64,000 nt of DNA from Phoronis australis (Eukaryota; Phoronida; Phoronidae). The notes below the pieces were generated by a model that made no database searches, had not been told where the DNA came from, and saw only the letters and a list, made by a program, of their open reading frames with translations. Positions within the stretch are counted from its first letter, which is position 1. Each line of letters starts with the position of its first letter. A program made the position numbers and the translations under genes. The stretch spans positions 149,873 to 213,872 of the forward strand of contig NMRA01000246.1 in the NCBI GenBank assembly GCA_002633005.1, read 5' to 3'. Positions 1 through 12,341 of the stretch are shown here, piece after piece.

Positions 1-1628
1 ACAGTCATTATGAGGAGCATGTTTTGGTGGATCTGTGTTAGCAAAGTGGTGGCAATTGAATGCTAGAGTTTTGCTGGAGGTAAACATTGAACAGCTGATT
101 CTTGAAGTTTAGGTGTTTCTGGTAGTGTCATTTCCTGTCTGTCTGCTCCAGACTGTCCTGTGTTTTGTCGGTCAGATCAGTTAGGATCTTGTGCCCTACT
201 CTTGTTTCCTAGACTGGGCATTGTGAAGAATGCACTTTACTAAGAATTCGCTTTACTAATGGTGTTGGGAACGTCTAACAGAATTTCAGTATCGATTGTT
301 GTATTTCAACTTTGATTAGTTGACACTCCTTCGATGCCATATTGCACTAAATATATTGGAATAACTCGTCAGTTTCCTGTCTTTTGGCGTTCTCCAAAAT
401 GTGGCTACTGGGTTAACTGATATTCTGGACAAGACAGTCACTCGAGCAGAACCAGAGTGTGAAGTAACAACATAATGGATTACGCAAAGCAAGAAAAAGT
501 GAAACTAGCATCTTTTCATTTTGCAAAGTATTGATATGGTTTGGTGTTCTGTAGTACGGTATGTTCAGAATAGAATTGTTCTTAGGATCTAGTACATATA
601 TCCCTCATTAAGACATTTCTGATAACTGGGTTGATTTAAATTTCATTTGTTTTGCTTTTTTCATTTGATAGCTTATTGAGTAGTTCTTGTGTTCCCAGCG
701 TTGGTTGAAGCATGACTTACTCTCGGGTCATCAGGTGGTTGTCCTGGGAACTTTGAAATCCCTGGTTAGTGAAGCCTCACTATTAATGAGGACCAAGTAT
801 TTTGTTTGATATTATCTGGTTTTTAAGGCCTAGTTTCCCACCTTCCACATTGTCAACTTGGCTTCTTTTAACCAGCTTATTAAAACCTGTTCACGTTGCC
901 ATGGAAACCACCTTGTTAATTCTTGAGAGTCAAGATTACCATGTTTGCTTTTGTGACAGAAATAAATTAATCTGCTTTTTCGACACTTGACTATATCTGA
1001 CTATGAATTATCTCAGGAAGCCAGGCTTTTAATTCATATTTCTATTAACAAGGCGTTTCATGTCCTAATTAACAGGATTGTACGTAGGATTGAGTGTGAT
1101 TGGCAGTCTTTTTTGCACACAAGTCCTAATAATAAGGAAGGAAAATGTGACATTGACGCAAACTGATGGGAAACTTGGGCTAATGAGTAAGTTATTCCTG
1201 CCACAGGGACATTGATGAATTCAGTTGCCTGGTTGTTATAGGCGCTGATTTTGAGCATTCTGGGGAGGTGAGCTTAACATTTGAGCACACTGTCTCTTTA
1301 GCCGAAAATGGTGACTAAGCACACTCAATGATGGAGAATTCGGTAAAAGCTTCAATTTGGGACAAAAATAAATGCTAAAATTATTGTTTTTGAATTTTCA
1401 AAGTCTTTCTACTTAGCACCTAGTTCCAAGTTTTCAAATTTTATGCCAAACGTTGTTGAGTAAAATTTTCTTGATAATTATTTTGAGATATTTGAGCAAT
1501 TGAAATTTCGCCTGTTTGTCATGCTCCGTCTTGAACTGAAGTATATTACCAAAAGCACAGTGTTAGTCCACTCTGCACATAACAGTAGTTACTGCCCTTG
1601 ACTGATGGCACTATGTTGTCTTTTGTAG
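1..1628 (+). other. Upstream Caskin intron
   Basis: No exon with usable splice sites and an open frame was recognised here. The short ORFs are not supported. The stretch is best read as the intron before the first visible Caskin exon, whose acceptor AG is at 1627-1628. Confidence 0.6.
895..908. promoter_or_regulatory. RFX X-box-like motif in Caskin intron
   Basis: The 14-mer GTTGCCATGGAAAC differs at one position from the palindromic RFX-factor X-box GTTGCCATGGCAAC. It lies in the intron 0.7 kb before the first visible Caskin exon. Function is inferred from the motif only. Confidence 0.35.
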
Positions 1629-4600
1629 AGTGGCCACAGTGGTCAGTTCCATGTTAACGTCCAAGTGCACAGCCAACATCGCTTGTCAGGTCAGAGTTGT
1701 GAGTCGGGAGTCGGCCTGCGTCGCAGCTACCACAGTACATCGAGTTCGAGCCTGGGCAGTCTTGACCGTCTTGAGGAGAGTGGCTACTCTAGTACAGTCA
1801 ATGTGGCTGAACTAGTCCAGTCAGGAATGAATGTGAGTTGGTAGAGATCCCAAGAAAATATTTGTTGTTATTCATCACTTATGCTTTTCCAATGTTTTCT
1901 GACATAAGATTTCAAGTGCTGATGTGGAAAGATTATTGTTGGCTTTTGATATTTGATCCATTTAGTGTCAAAACTGTGGCTATCGGCCAGGGCCACCTCT
2001 ATTTTTGGGCTCTTAATAAATGTGGTTTTGAACGCTCGAAGTGGCCTCTTTGAGAATCAGAGTAAGTTCATGAGTAAGGTAAGACATGAAACATCACAGC
2101 TCTTAACTTGTACAGCTGGATCAAGCAAACGCTGAGCTACTTCGCACATCACCGGCACTGGTACTCGTTTCAACATCGCGTCAACTCCTTGGTCATCACT
2201 TTCGTTGCACAGGTCACACTGTTCACATTGGGAGCACTTGCATTCGTTATAAAATGTGGTGATTGATGCAAACCCTTCTTGTGTTAATGCTCAATTCAGA
2301 GAATTGAGACTGACTGCGAAACGGGCGATTCAACTGTTGCAAGTGCCCAATGCGCTAACTTAAAATTTGTAACATTACACGTGGATAATGGGTATTGTGT
2401 ATTGATTTTGATATAACAATTTGGTATATAGCATTTGTTTTATGCTGTTGGAAATTTTCAAGTTTCACTGAACGTGAGCACTGGCTGTTTGTTTTCAAAA
2501 CTGCACTGTGAGATTGGAAATCAATTGTAGGCTTCAAAGCACCATTACACCAATGCCCGGCTACGTAATCCTCACAATGTGGGCTTCGCCATCCTATTCA
2601 TAGGTGTATTATTCATAATGACCTACATGCCACTGGCGAAAAGTTTATTAATAGGAAGTTAATCCTTGTTCGACCTCCCAGCTTCAGTAGCTGTGGTTGT
2701 TCAATGTTCAGTTTATCAAGCATTGACTTTCCTTTAGGGACATAAGACCCTATGCTAATAAACAAAAAGTTGTTCTATAAACATAATTATTAATTCATAG
2801 GCATCACTCTAAATATGTAGCTTGTTTCAAGACAAAATAAGTAGCAGTTACCAAATAGCTTTCTTAAGACTTTCTCTAAATGCTATGGTCGTCATCCCTT
2901 TATGTTGATTACCGAGGCAAACTTTGGTTAAGAACAATATGATAGATATCTCTGTATATTTTAGGCCCTTTCATATTGACTTAACTCCGGTCTGAGCGGA
3001 GCATTGACGTAAACAGTACAGTTAACTGGACCGTTCATACTGGCTTCGGTAGTTAATGAACATCGAAGTAAACGGGTGGTGACACGGTCATCGTCAAAGT
3101 TATCGCGAGGTAGCGCTGCAAGCTAAGATTTTTTCACTGAGACAATTTGATAACCTTAACATGTGCTAAATGACATTAAACATATTTTTAAATCGATTAG
3201 TTGTTATTAGAACAAAATAAAAGGGTAGCTATTAGTGCCGACACTACCCTGTAACTGTTGATAATAACAGTGGCACCTCGTGATAACATTGATTGGATCA
3301 AAGTTAAGCGTTCATACTGCACTGCAGCGTCAACGCTGCGCTATTAAATCCACCTGTTAACTGCGATGTTAACTGGACTGGAGTTAAGCATTCATACTGA
3401 CCGCAACTCCCCAAACCTTAGACGCGTCGATGTTAGTATGAAAGGCCCTTTAGACACTGTAGTGTTTTCATAAAATGCACTAATTAATTATTTTTTATTT
3501 GAAGCCAATTAGTTCACCTAATGAAAAATCAAACTAGTGAATTAATAAAGGTTCACCTAACCCAGTCTGTTCACTAAATTTATAAGCAGTCTGGATTTCT
3601 AACTGTTCCCTTTATGTCATCAGGACGCAGATATTATTCAACACTGGCTCAGGGAATTGGGATTCGGCGACTACTACCAGAATTTCGCAAAAGCTGGTTA
3701 CGACATGCCTACTATATCACGCATGACACCAGAGGTAAGTCGTATAGCTCTTTGTCGGGTACGTAACTGATGCATGTCTGTGCTAGGGTAGCCTATTGCT
3801 TGTTGCGTAATCTGTCTGTAGTTTTTTAGACAAGGAAAGGGACAAAATATAATAAATCTGAAAAAAGCTGTTGACACTAACACTTAGAGTAAGGTAAAAG
3901 CTACCTTCATTACCCAATCATCGAATTTCTTGAATAATTAAGTATTAATAGCATACCAATAAAACTACATTTTTCTAAAATCCTTGATGATCACAGAGTT
4001 GTGTGCACAAAAACAATTCCGAGATGTCTGTAATCGTGTAATGATTTTTTTTCTTAAATTTTTCACGGAGATTGCCATAATTTCCGCTAACTTGACTTTT
4101 CCGCATTAAAATAGCAAATTTTATTTTTTTTATTCTATTTGCTAAATGTTATTGGGATTTTATTCTGAGGCCTTTTAGTCGCAGTCTCACATGTCACTCA
4201 TTTGGACTGCTGCCATAATTATTTGAGTGTTGACATTTTTCATAAATGACAATTAGCTATAAATGAACTGCCTTTGTCTCTCAGCATGGCATCTGTTTAT
4301 TCTGCTAATGACACCCTTGGCACATCTTCCTGTGTGATAAGTTATGTAAACGATTAGGGACCTGGGTAGATACTCATTAACATTTTGTTTTCATAATTAT
4401 ACCTAGTGGAGACAACATTTGGTTAATTATGGACTGAATGTTTAATTTATGGCTGCTTCTCTTTTACACTGTGTGTTTCACAATATTCAGTATTACTTAT
4501 TTGTTGCTGTTGCTGTTGTTGTTGACAGCCTCTTATAAACAAAAATCCTGTTATACTTCTGCAGTTTTAGGTGTATAGTAGTCTTATTATGGCTTGAAAT

Positions 4601-7600
4601 ATTTCATCTGATTATTTTTGCTAACTTTGTCTCTCACGCATAACCCTGAGAGTGGTCATTGTGTTGTCAAAAATGCAATGTAACTTGATATACACTCTTA
4701 CTCTTTCATTTACACTAAGTTACTACTTAGCAGTTGTTACACCCATGTTTAATGCAGAAACAATAACACAATTAATACCTAAGAAGTTATGTAACTTTGT
4801 GTTTGTTTTCCGTGTTAATTAATTACACCCCTGGGCAATTATCAACATATGCTTTGTGTTTGTAGGATCTGACAGCCATTGGGATCACAAAGCCTAGGGA
4901 TAGGAAACGACTCAAGTCAGAGATTGCCAAACTTAACATCCATGATGGCATACCTGAGCACAAACCTGTAAGTTAGAGTGGTCATACACGGATGCTATTC
5001 AAAGTCCATAGGGGGTAATAAAACAGTTGTATTCTTAACCAGGACCATAAAGTTGTTGTTGAGGTATGGCTACCTACACAGTCCAACTGGGACAGCTGTA
5101 TAACTAAGAGCAGGCTTCACAAAGAACTACTTTCACTAACCTTGCATGTCGTTTCCTAAAGGCCAATTGTGTGTGAATGACACCCATGATTTTCAACGGT
5201 CTGCTAAATTCTAATCAACTATGTGCAGTAGTTACCCCCTCCGAGCCCAAAATGGTTATTGAGGCTTTCAGTCTTGTCATTGCAACTGGTTGAATCCACT
5301 GTGTAGCTATAAAAGTACACAGGTGAAGTGTTGTCATTTTTGCCATTAATTTACATTAAAAACTTTGTTGTATCAAATTCATTATTTTCCTTAAACATTT
5401 GGTCTGTTTCAAGAATTTCGAATTCAAATTAGTCACATGCAGTTTTCTTATATACCAAGTGCAAAGGGGCTTGAGATTGAATTAATATAATGGATTATTG
5501 AATTTGTATTCTAAAAAAAAATACGTGCAGTTGTCTGAAATCATGGAAAAGCTCATAAAGAATTTGTAGCCAAATCCAAAAATGAAAAACATCGCCTAGT
5601 TAGTTTTGTTGTCCCAAATTCAAGAGATCCTATATTGAATATCTGTTAGTGAACTTCTTGTATCATAAACACAATAAAAAAATGTACACAGTGTATTCCA
5701 GATAAATATATGTCAGTGGTGTCAAACTTCACTGCCACCTATGGCTGACAGGCTCTCAGTCTCAAGTGGTTATGTACTGTCACCTGTCTCCTTCGTGGTG
5801 TCCACCTATACCTGACAGGCTCTCACTCTCAATTGGTTATGTACTGTCACCTGTCTCCTTTGATTTGCTAACTATCCTGGTGATGGCACTGCATTTAATG
5901 TCATTGTGGATTAATTTTAAGAACCTTCCACCAATTCTGACAAATGTCACTGTTGCTCAGTAAAGAAGGGTGGCACTGCAAATTCTTTTCATAAGATACA
6001 GGTGGCGCTGCACATTTCTTTTGAAAAGCATTACTTCTTCTGTAATCCCAAAGATGAAATAGAACTTATGGTCACAGGAGCCCACTTTAACTTATTGCTA
6101 CAAAGGCCAGTAGAAGACTTTAATACATCACTTGCTTACAGTGCAGTACAATGTTCTGCCAAATACCAAACGTAATGACTTTTTTCTGACAGACATTGTA
6201 CTTGTACTATCACGTTTCATGACAGTTTATGACTTAAAATTGTCCGTGTTTAAACTTATTGATCACGTAGCCCCCTAATTTAGCTCTACTCTGTGTTGCA
6301 ACTAGCATTGGAGCCATTTGGCATCCAAAATATCTGTGGATACTTCCTCTCCAGAGCCCACAAAATGCACCTTTTGTGTTACAGGTATTGTACATAAAAT
6401 TGGGTCGGATGTGGATGTCTTTATTCATTCTGCACAATAAAGAACAACTGCAGTATTTACAGTTTTCACCCCAAAAGAAGAACTAAATCAAACAATGACA
6501 GTTAATACAAAATACACGAGGGACTTATTATTGTGTGATGATGTGTAGGTGATTTAAGGTGCCTCTGGTATTACAGACAACAACCCAAGAACAAAGCAAA
6601 TTGACTAGACATAGATCTGCAAATAGGCCATGAAATCACAAGCAGATATTCAAATCAGTTCCATACAATTCATTCAACTCTCAGGCAAGCCAGGAGCACA
6701 CCGGTGCCAGAAGCTCTGATCTATGAGGCTCTCCAATGTGCCCACGGGAGTCTGTACATCTAGCAGTGGTATCTTACAGTGATATCTTATAAGGAAGTAC
6801 TACAAATGCAAGGGGGTCATGTGTATGTATATTGCTTGCAGAAAGACGTGTTCGAGTGGCTCCATCTGTTGAATTTGGAGCAGTACTACGATACATTGTC
6901 ACGGCAGGGCTATGGAAACATCGACTACTTGACGGACATCACATGGGAGGATCTGGAAGAGATTGGTATCAAGAAACTGGGTAAGAAAACTCAGTCAATC
7001 ATTTGTCATGAATTTCATATCTTGATGAAGTGGTATTGGTCAGAACTTGGCCAAATGTGGATAGGGTGGGTCAAAAATAGGGTGGCTATGGTCATCAACG
7101 GTTGGGAGAGGATCTTCTAAGTTAGGAAAGGCTGTTACTAAAAGTTTGATCAGATTTATACGTAAAGAGCTTACAGTTCTATTGCATTAGCTTTAGTTTG
7201 TTTCTTCTCTTGTTGGTATTGTATCATTTTGAGTGTTTGGTCTTTCAAATAAGCTTGGTAGTAATGTGCTGGTATTGCATGGCGATATGTCACTGAAACT
7301 TAGTTGCTTGATTTTGCATTTGCTCAAGGTTGTTGTACCTACAAAATGCAACCCTGTTTATAGTTTGTGTTCACATGTGTGTTGTTTCCTGCCTTAGGTC
7401 ATCAAAAGAAGATTATGCTAGCTATTGGAGGTCTGAAGCGGGCTGAAAGTGGTGCCAAGCGGCTGTCCCAGCAATCTGGTGGCAGCACTGGCAGTGAACC
7501 ACGGGCTTCCTCCGATGTGCTTGACCCCCCAACCTCGACAATGTCGCGTTGGTCAGCCGACCTCACGCACACCGTCGCCGCCGATCCTCAGTACACATCG

Positions 7601-10545
7601 AGTATGGGGTATGCAACGTTGAAACCGAAGAAGACAAGGAGTGAGCTGTCCGCACATGACATCTATCCCAGTCGGACACCTGGAGCGGAGATCATACACA
7701 TGCAACAACAGAATATACCTGTAGTGAAGTACCAGCCAGATCTTGTGGCTATCCAGGTGAATAGGAATAGGTCGTCATCCAGCGATCATGGTCATGTGTC
7801 CTACGGTTCTTTCCAAGGGCCTGTAGATGGGGACACAACACCAACAAATGAGCGAGGTTCAACACCTGATGACACCGACAATATTCACTTACGTCGTCCG
7901 TCAGCGACCGTGAGTCCACGTGTAGTTGCCAAACCAAAACCCGTAGCAAAGATCATAGCTAAAACGAAACGGTCAAGTCGCGAGTTCTCCACTGATGTCA
8001 TTGCCATGGAGAAGTCTGGTGGAATATCTCAATATGCGACTCTGCGTAAGCCCTCACTGAACTCATCACAAATGTACAATTATCAAAACGAGAGTGATGT
8101 CATGGATACACCTCCTTCCCCACAGAAACCCTACCATGGATCGCCTGTGATCAAACCGCCCATCATACCTATGTCATTCAATGCCAGCTTGCCCCCGTCA
8201 TGTGGGTCGCCTAGGACAAAGAAGCCTCCCCCTCCGCCAAAACGAACAAACTCTATCAAAGGCGAGATGGCTCCGCCCCATCGGCCTCAATTCTCCGTTC
8301 CTTTGTCCACACAGGACCCCAAACCTCAACACCCCATTCTTTCCACTAGACTTTCACAGACTACTAACACGTCCGATCAGCAACAGCAGCTGAATACGGA
8401 ATGTGTAAAAAGTTTGTCAGCCAAGTTCAACATGGACAGGGAGAAGCGGCCATCACCGCCGAAACCTGAAGCTTACATACCTCAGGACCATGAAGAGTTC
8501 CCTCCACCACCCCCACCGATAGCAACGGATTTGAATGCCATAAAGGCACATTCACAAAGGACTACGGCATCACTGAATAAGGTGATAGAAAAGTTAGAAG
8601 AGGAACAGAGGAAACAGACTGTTGAAATGCACGTGAGGTCAGACGTGCCAGCGTATGGAGAGCAGACGAGACCTTCTGAGCCGGTGAAACACTCGGAGAA
8701 TGCAAAACATTCTGAGGAGCCTCAAATAAGGCCATCTGTTGTTCAAAAATCACAACCGGAGAAAGAAAAACTCTCCAAGATTTCATCGGAAGGTGAGGAA
8801 CAGCAGCTCCCTCGAGGGACAAGTGTGAAACGTAACGATTCAGTTAACAGTTTCGATTCGTCATGTTCTACGTCGAGTGTGGATTCGAACACATTGCCGT
8901 TCGCTAATGAGAACGTGGGCACCATCAAGCAGAGGAACGGGGGCGGAAAAACATCGGTGGTGAGCGTGAACTTTGAAGGAGGGACCAACGGTGAGGAGGA
9001 CGATGATGATGAGGACATTGAAGACTTTGGGGAGACGGCCACTATGAAGAGGAATCCAAACAGGAGCCAAGGTGAGGCTGGTTGCTGACACAATCTGGAG
9101 GCTATTTCTTCAAGACATTGAAGCGAGTTTGTCTTGCCACAGTTAAATGAGCTTGAAACCTGCTTCCGTCACACAATTAAGTTTTAATATCAAAAAATAT
9201 TTTAATTTAGACCACTTACCATTACAAATTTTCTCTCATTTTATTCTTTTTGTCTAATTATAGAGTTGATTGCTGGGTTCGGAAAACGCTTACAGACTGT
9301 TATTGGTTGAGACCAAGCTGGCTGTACAATTATGTATCGACTATGGCATCGAGCAATAATGGTCTCTCAGTTTGTTAAGCCCAGAAATGTTATGAATGAA
9401 AAATTAGTTTCTTTAACGGAAAGCCTTGAGTATACTGAGTGATATGTGCATTGCTGTAAAGGTATTGCATCTTTCCTGTCTATGTATGTTGTGTGATATT
9501 ACCATCAGAAGCATTTAGCGTTTTTTCCGGTTGGTCTGTGTATATTGAAAGGCTTGACAGTGGTCTCTCTTTTGATTGTAACAACACGATCACTTCAATA
9601 TACCTGGTACTCTAATGAATTGTTGCCAGTATCGTGCCTATGATAGTCAAAGTTCACCGTGTCCATCATTTCCTTCCAGGTCATAAACCTGTTGCCAAAG
9701 CTACAGTCAACAATAACAATCAGACTGGTTCAGGTGACTACCAGTACCAGACTACACAGGCAGATGTGTAAGTAGTACTAACTAAAGTGGTCCATTCACA
9801 TAAATGCATGGTGCGATTGGAGATTCATATGTCTATCTCAAAGGCAGCATAATTTCGAATCTTGGTTGGTTCGTAATTGAAGTATTTTGGGTGTATTGTT
9901 GTGTCACATCAAACCATGTGATTACAATCAAGTCATCGTGCTCTAATTTATCTTCCACACTTTTTAAAAATAATGTTCCTAATGATTTGGAATTATGTGA
10001 ATTCATCCAAACTTGTAATTTCCCATTAGGGTGATTCATTACCACAACTCTATTCTGTTAAGATTAATACTTTATATATGACTGATAATGAAGATATTTT
10101 TTGTTTTGACTACAAATACCACAGTTACAATTGGGCTATTCTCCCATTAAGTTTAAAACAAAAATCTGCCCTGAGTCAGATCTTTCATCGCTGTTTTTGT
10201 TTCTTGGTGGTTTTATTTGTGATAAGGTTTTTATATTTCTGGCCCATCTGTGCACTGTGCTGACTACTGGTTGGGCTTTCCACCCTTGTGAAAACAAATC
10301 CTTTCAGACTTAAAGAATAATGGGCGTTGTCAGCAGGTGGTGTGCGGGTCACTTTCTCGGCTGGTTTGAACTCGCATATTTATAAAACTAGAATGTTCTT
10401 CGGGTGTTTTACTCAAAATAATAACATTTAAACTTGTGTTTACAGCGACAATTCTGGCGACATTCTCGATGACATCGGAAACATGCTTCAAGGACTGACG
10501 GATGAGTTGGATGCCATGTTGGACTCTGACCTTGTCATGGAATAG
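1629..10545 (+). CDS. CASKIN: Caskin (CASK-interacting scaffold), C-terminal 805 residues, seven exons
   Basis: Exons read from splice sites and frame: 1629-1832, 3624-3734, 4866-4967, 6842-6980, 7398-9071, 9680-9767, 10446-10545 (stop TAG). All junction phases agree and the sum is 806 codons including the stop. Exon 1 encodes a Ser-rich linker containing SLGSLDRLEESGYSS. Exons 2-3 encode SAM domain 1 (IIQHWLRELGFGDYY). Exons 4-5 encode SAM domain 2 (EWLHLLNLEQYY, then DITWEDLEEIGIKKLG and HQKKIMLAI). The 1.67-kb exon 5 is proline-rich, with KKPPPPPKRTN (SH3-ligand type), EEFPPPPPP (EVH1-ligand type), two YATL motifs and an acidic stretch. The last exon ends in ILDDIGNMLQGLTDELDAML, the typical Caskin tail. 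In the known family, ankyrin repeats, an SH3 domain and the CASK-binding region come before this part; they must lie left of the window. Caskins are scaffolds at synapses and in receptor-phosphatase signalling. The recognition is from memory of the family. Confidence 0.93.
2964..3448. mobile_element. 485-bp non-autonomous inverted-repeat DNA element
   Basis: The left end GGCCCTTTCATATTGAC and the reverse complement of the right end GGGCCTTTCATACTAAC form imperfect terminal inverted repeats. TTTA lies on both sides (2960-2963 and 3449-3452) as a possible target duplication. Motifs such as TTCATACTG and GTTAACTGGAC recur in both halves. No ORF of note. It sits in a Caskin intron. The end sequence recalls Harbinger/ISL2EU-type elements, but the 4-bp duplication does not settle the class. 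Confidence 0.6.
4501..4528. repeat. Short TTG/CTG trinucleotide run
   Basis: Imperfect (TTG/CTG)n tract in the Caskin intron between exons 2 and 3. Confidence 0.5.
5734..5867. repeat. Two-copy 67-bp tandem repeat
   Basis: Units 5734-5800 and 5801-5867 match at most positions. Both contain CTGACAGGCTCTCA and GGTTATGTACTGTCACCTGT. They lie in the intron before Caskin exon 4. No coding function seen. Confidence 0.75.
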
Positions 10546-10783
10546 GCCAGGAGGTTGAAGCATTGATCAGTGACATAGCTCTGAAGTTTGAGTTCCCTGT
10601 TGGCATAAACAAATCCAGAATAATTGAAATTTTAGGAAGAAATAATTAGTGTAAGTTCCATTTTGTGCTATAAAATCCAAAATTGGTCTACAATCAAATG
10701 TGCACTGGCAGCAAAAACTTCAACGAGTGTCTTTTATTTTACACATAGTTATCTAGTGTGTTCATTTTTGCTTTAGAAATGAG

Positions 10784-10789
10784 AATAAA
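10784..10789 (+). promoter_or_regulatory. Candidate Caskin poly(A) signal
   Basis: AATAAA about 240 nt after the Caskin stop codon. More AATAAA motifs occur further downstream (for example near 13430), so a longer 3' UTR is possible. Confidence 0.35.
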
Positions 10790-11046
10790 TGAGAGGCTGT
10801 ATTTTGGCCACAACTACTGTTTGAAATGATTTGTTAATTCCATTGCAAGCAGTGACAAATTTGTGTAGTATGTTGTGTTGTCTACCTCTTGTAATGTGAT
10901 CTTAAGGCAGTTTCGTGGCATTCATGTCAATAGAGTCCCTTTTGCTCTAATTTCCAGATCTTTCGGCCCTGCTATGTTTTTTTATTCAAACTATCCTTCA
11001 ACTTTAAGCTTAACCCGTTGTCCATCGCCTGGAGTTAATTCAGTTG

Positions 11047-11060
11047 GTTGCCATGGCATG
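11047..11060. promoter_or_regulatory. Second X-box-like motif
   Basis: GTTGCCATGGCATG matches 12 of 14 positions of the RFX palindrome. It lies 0.5 kb after the Caskin stop and just before the piggyBac element. Weak evidence on its own. Confidence 0.2.
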
Positions 11061-11168
11061 ATTGGCAAATGGAAAATGCAGAATTTTGTCTGTCTTAAGA
11101 TCTGTTATATGTAGACTGTTCAAGTGGTATTTTTTAAGCATATTTTCACGGTTGTACTTGTTAATTAA

Positions 11169-12319
11169 CCCTTATCCTGCGCTAGGCGAGGTCAGCCGAC
11201 AAGCCAATTATCCTACTAAAATGCGTTGGGTGTACTCAATCGCCTATAATAAGCTACGGCTAGACTGCGCAAGGAGGGTGTACTCACCCCAGGACACTGG
11301 TGTTTTTCATTCAGAAATTGTGAAAGCCCCGTATGCTGTTTATATATGTGAGCATGCGCATTCCACAGTTCATAGTTTCCTGTACATTTTTCTGATTTAC
11401 AACATATGGCTGTGGTGAGTTGTTGCCGAGATATTTGAAAGTTTACGCAAGTTTTATCTTGGCTGGTGCCAAACGTGGTAAGATGACTGTTGACCAGTTT
11501 CTTGAGGAAGTGTTCATGGACTCAGATAGTGAAAACAAGCTGGAATTGGCACTCAAAGTGACGGTGACAGTGACTGGGAAACTAATACAACAGTCACAAG
11601 TAATGCAGATTCTATCGATTCGGATCTCAGTGCGGCAATTTTGGAGGAGTTACCGATCCCTGAAGCTGAACTTGGACGGGCCTACGTCGATGCTTGGCTC
11701 ACGCCCTTCGCGCATGATGGAACTCATTCAGAACTAGATATTTTTGTGACTTTTTCACAGAATAGCTTTGTGTCCCCACCCGTGTTTCAAGTTTTTGCAT
11801 ATCAAGGTGAACTTCAAAACAGACCGTCTTTAGCAAGCGACTGCACCACTCATAAATTTGTTATCGTGCAAAGTTGAGGTAGGCCCTATGTTATATACTG
11901 TACATTCTTGTTTGGAGATGTGATGTTACAAACAATAAATCTGCTTTGTTAAACATGCAAATCCCATGAATTCCCTTTTAAAAATGCTTATTACGGTTTT
12001 TGAGTGTCAGCTATAATGTTCTCATGTGCGAAAACAGATAAAAACAAAGGGTGTCCAGTTTGAAAGTTAATAGAATTATTCACAGCAAGACGATGGTAAA
12101 GATATGTATATGGTGAAAAACTCCATTAAATTCTGAACAACTTTTGTGCAGACTACTTTTATGTGAAATTGACATTACCCCTTCAAATTTCCAATTTAAA
12201 AATGTTAGGTCATTAATCTGAGTGACCTTCATAACAGCCCAGTGCATAGCAGCAGTGGTGACCTACTTAGCTTAGCACACAGGGAAAGTTGTCTGAATAG
12301 AGGCTTAGCAGGATAAGGG
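11169..12319 (+). mobile_element. piggyBac-type element, internally deleted
   Basis: Terminal inverted repeats CCCTTATCCTGC (left) and GCAGGATAAGGG (right) are each bounded by TTAA (11165-11168 and 12320-12323), the piggyBac target site. The CCCT start next to TTAA is also typical. At 1151 bp it is about half the length of an autonomous element. It keeps only a frame-shifted piece of a transposase N-terminus, so it is non-autonomous. A 16-bp direct repeat, TGTACTTGTTAATTAA, lies immediately left of the element (11153-11168) and again just right of it (12326-12341). Confidence 0.85.
11484..11877 (+). pseudogene. Remnant of piggyBac transposase N-terminus
   Basis: An ATG at 11484 opens MTVDQFLEEVFMDSDSE, the acidic start typical of piggyBac transposases. 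Coding-like sequence then continues in the +1 frame from about 11548 (SDGDSDWETN, then AILEELPIPEAELGRAYVD) to a stop at 11877. This implies a frameshift between about 11535 and 11548. The DDE catalytic core is absent. It lies inside the element with paired TTAA ends. Confidence 0.6.
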
Positions 12320-12341
12320 TTAAGATGTACTTGTTAATTAA

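Noticed and set aside
8743-9093. 116-residue Ser-rich ORF on the minus strand
   Set aside because: It lies opposite the Caskin proline-rich exon and its composition mirrors the acidic and Ser-rich coding strand, so it is a shadow.
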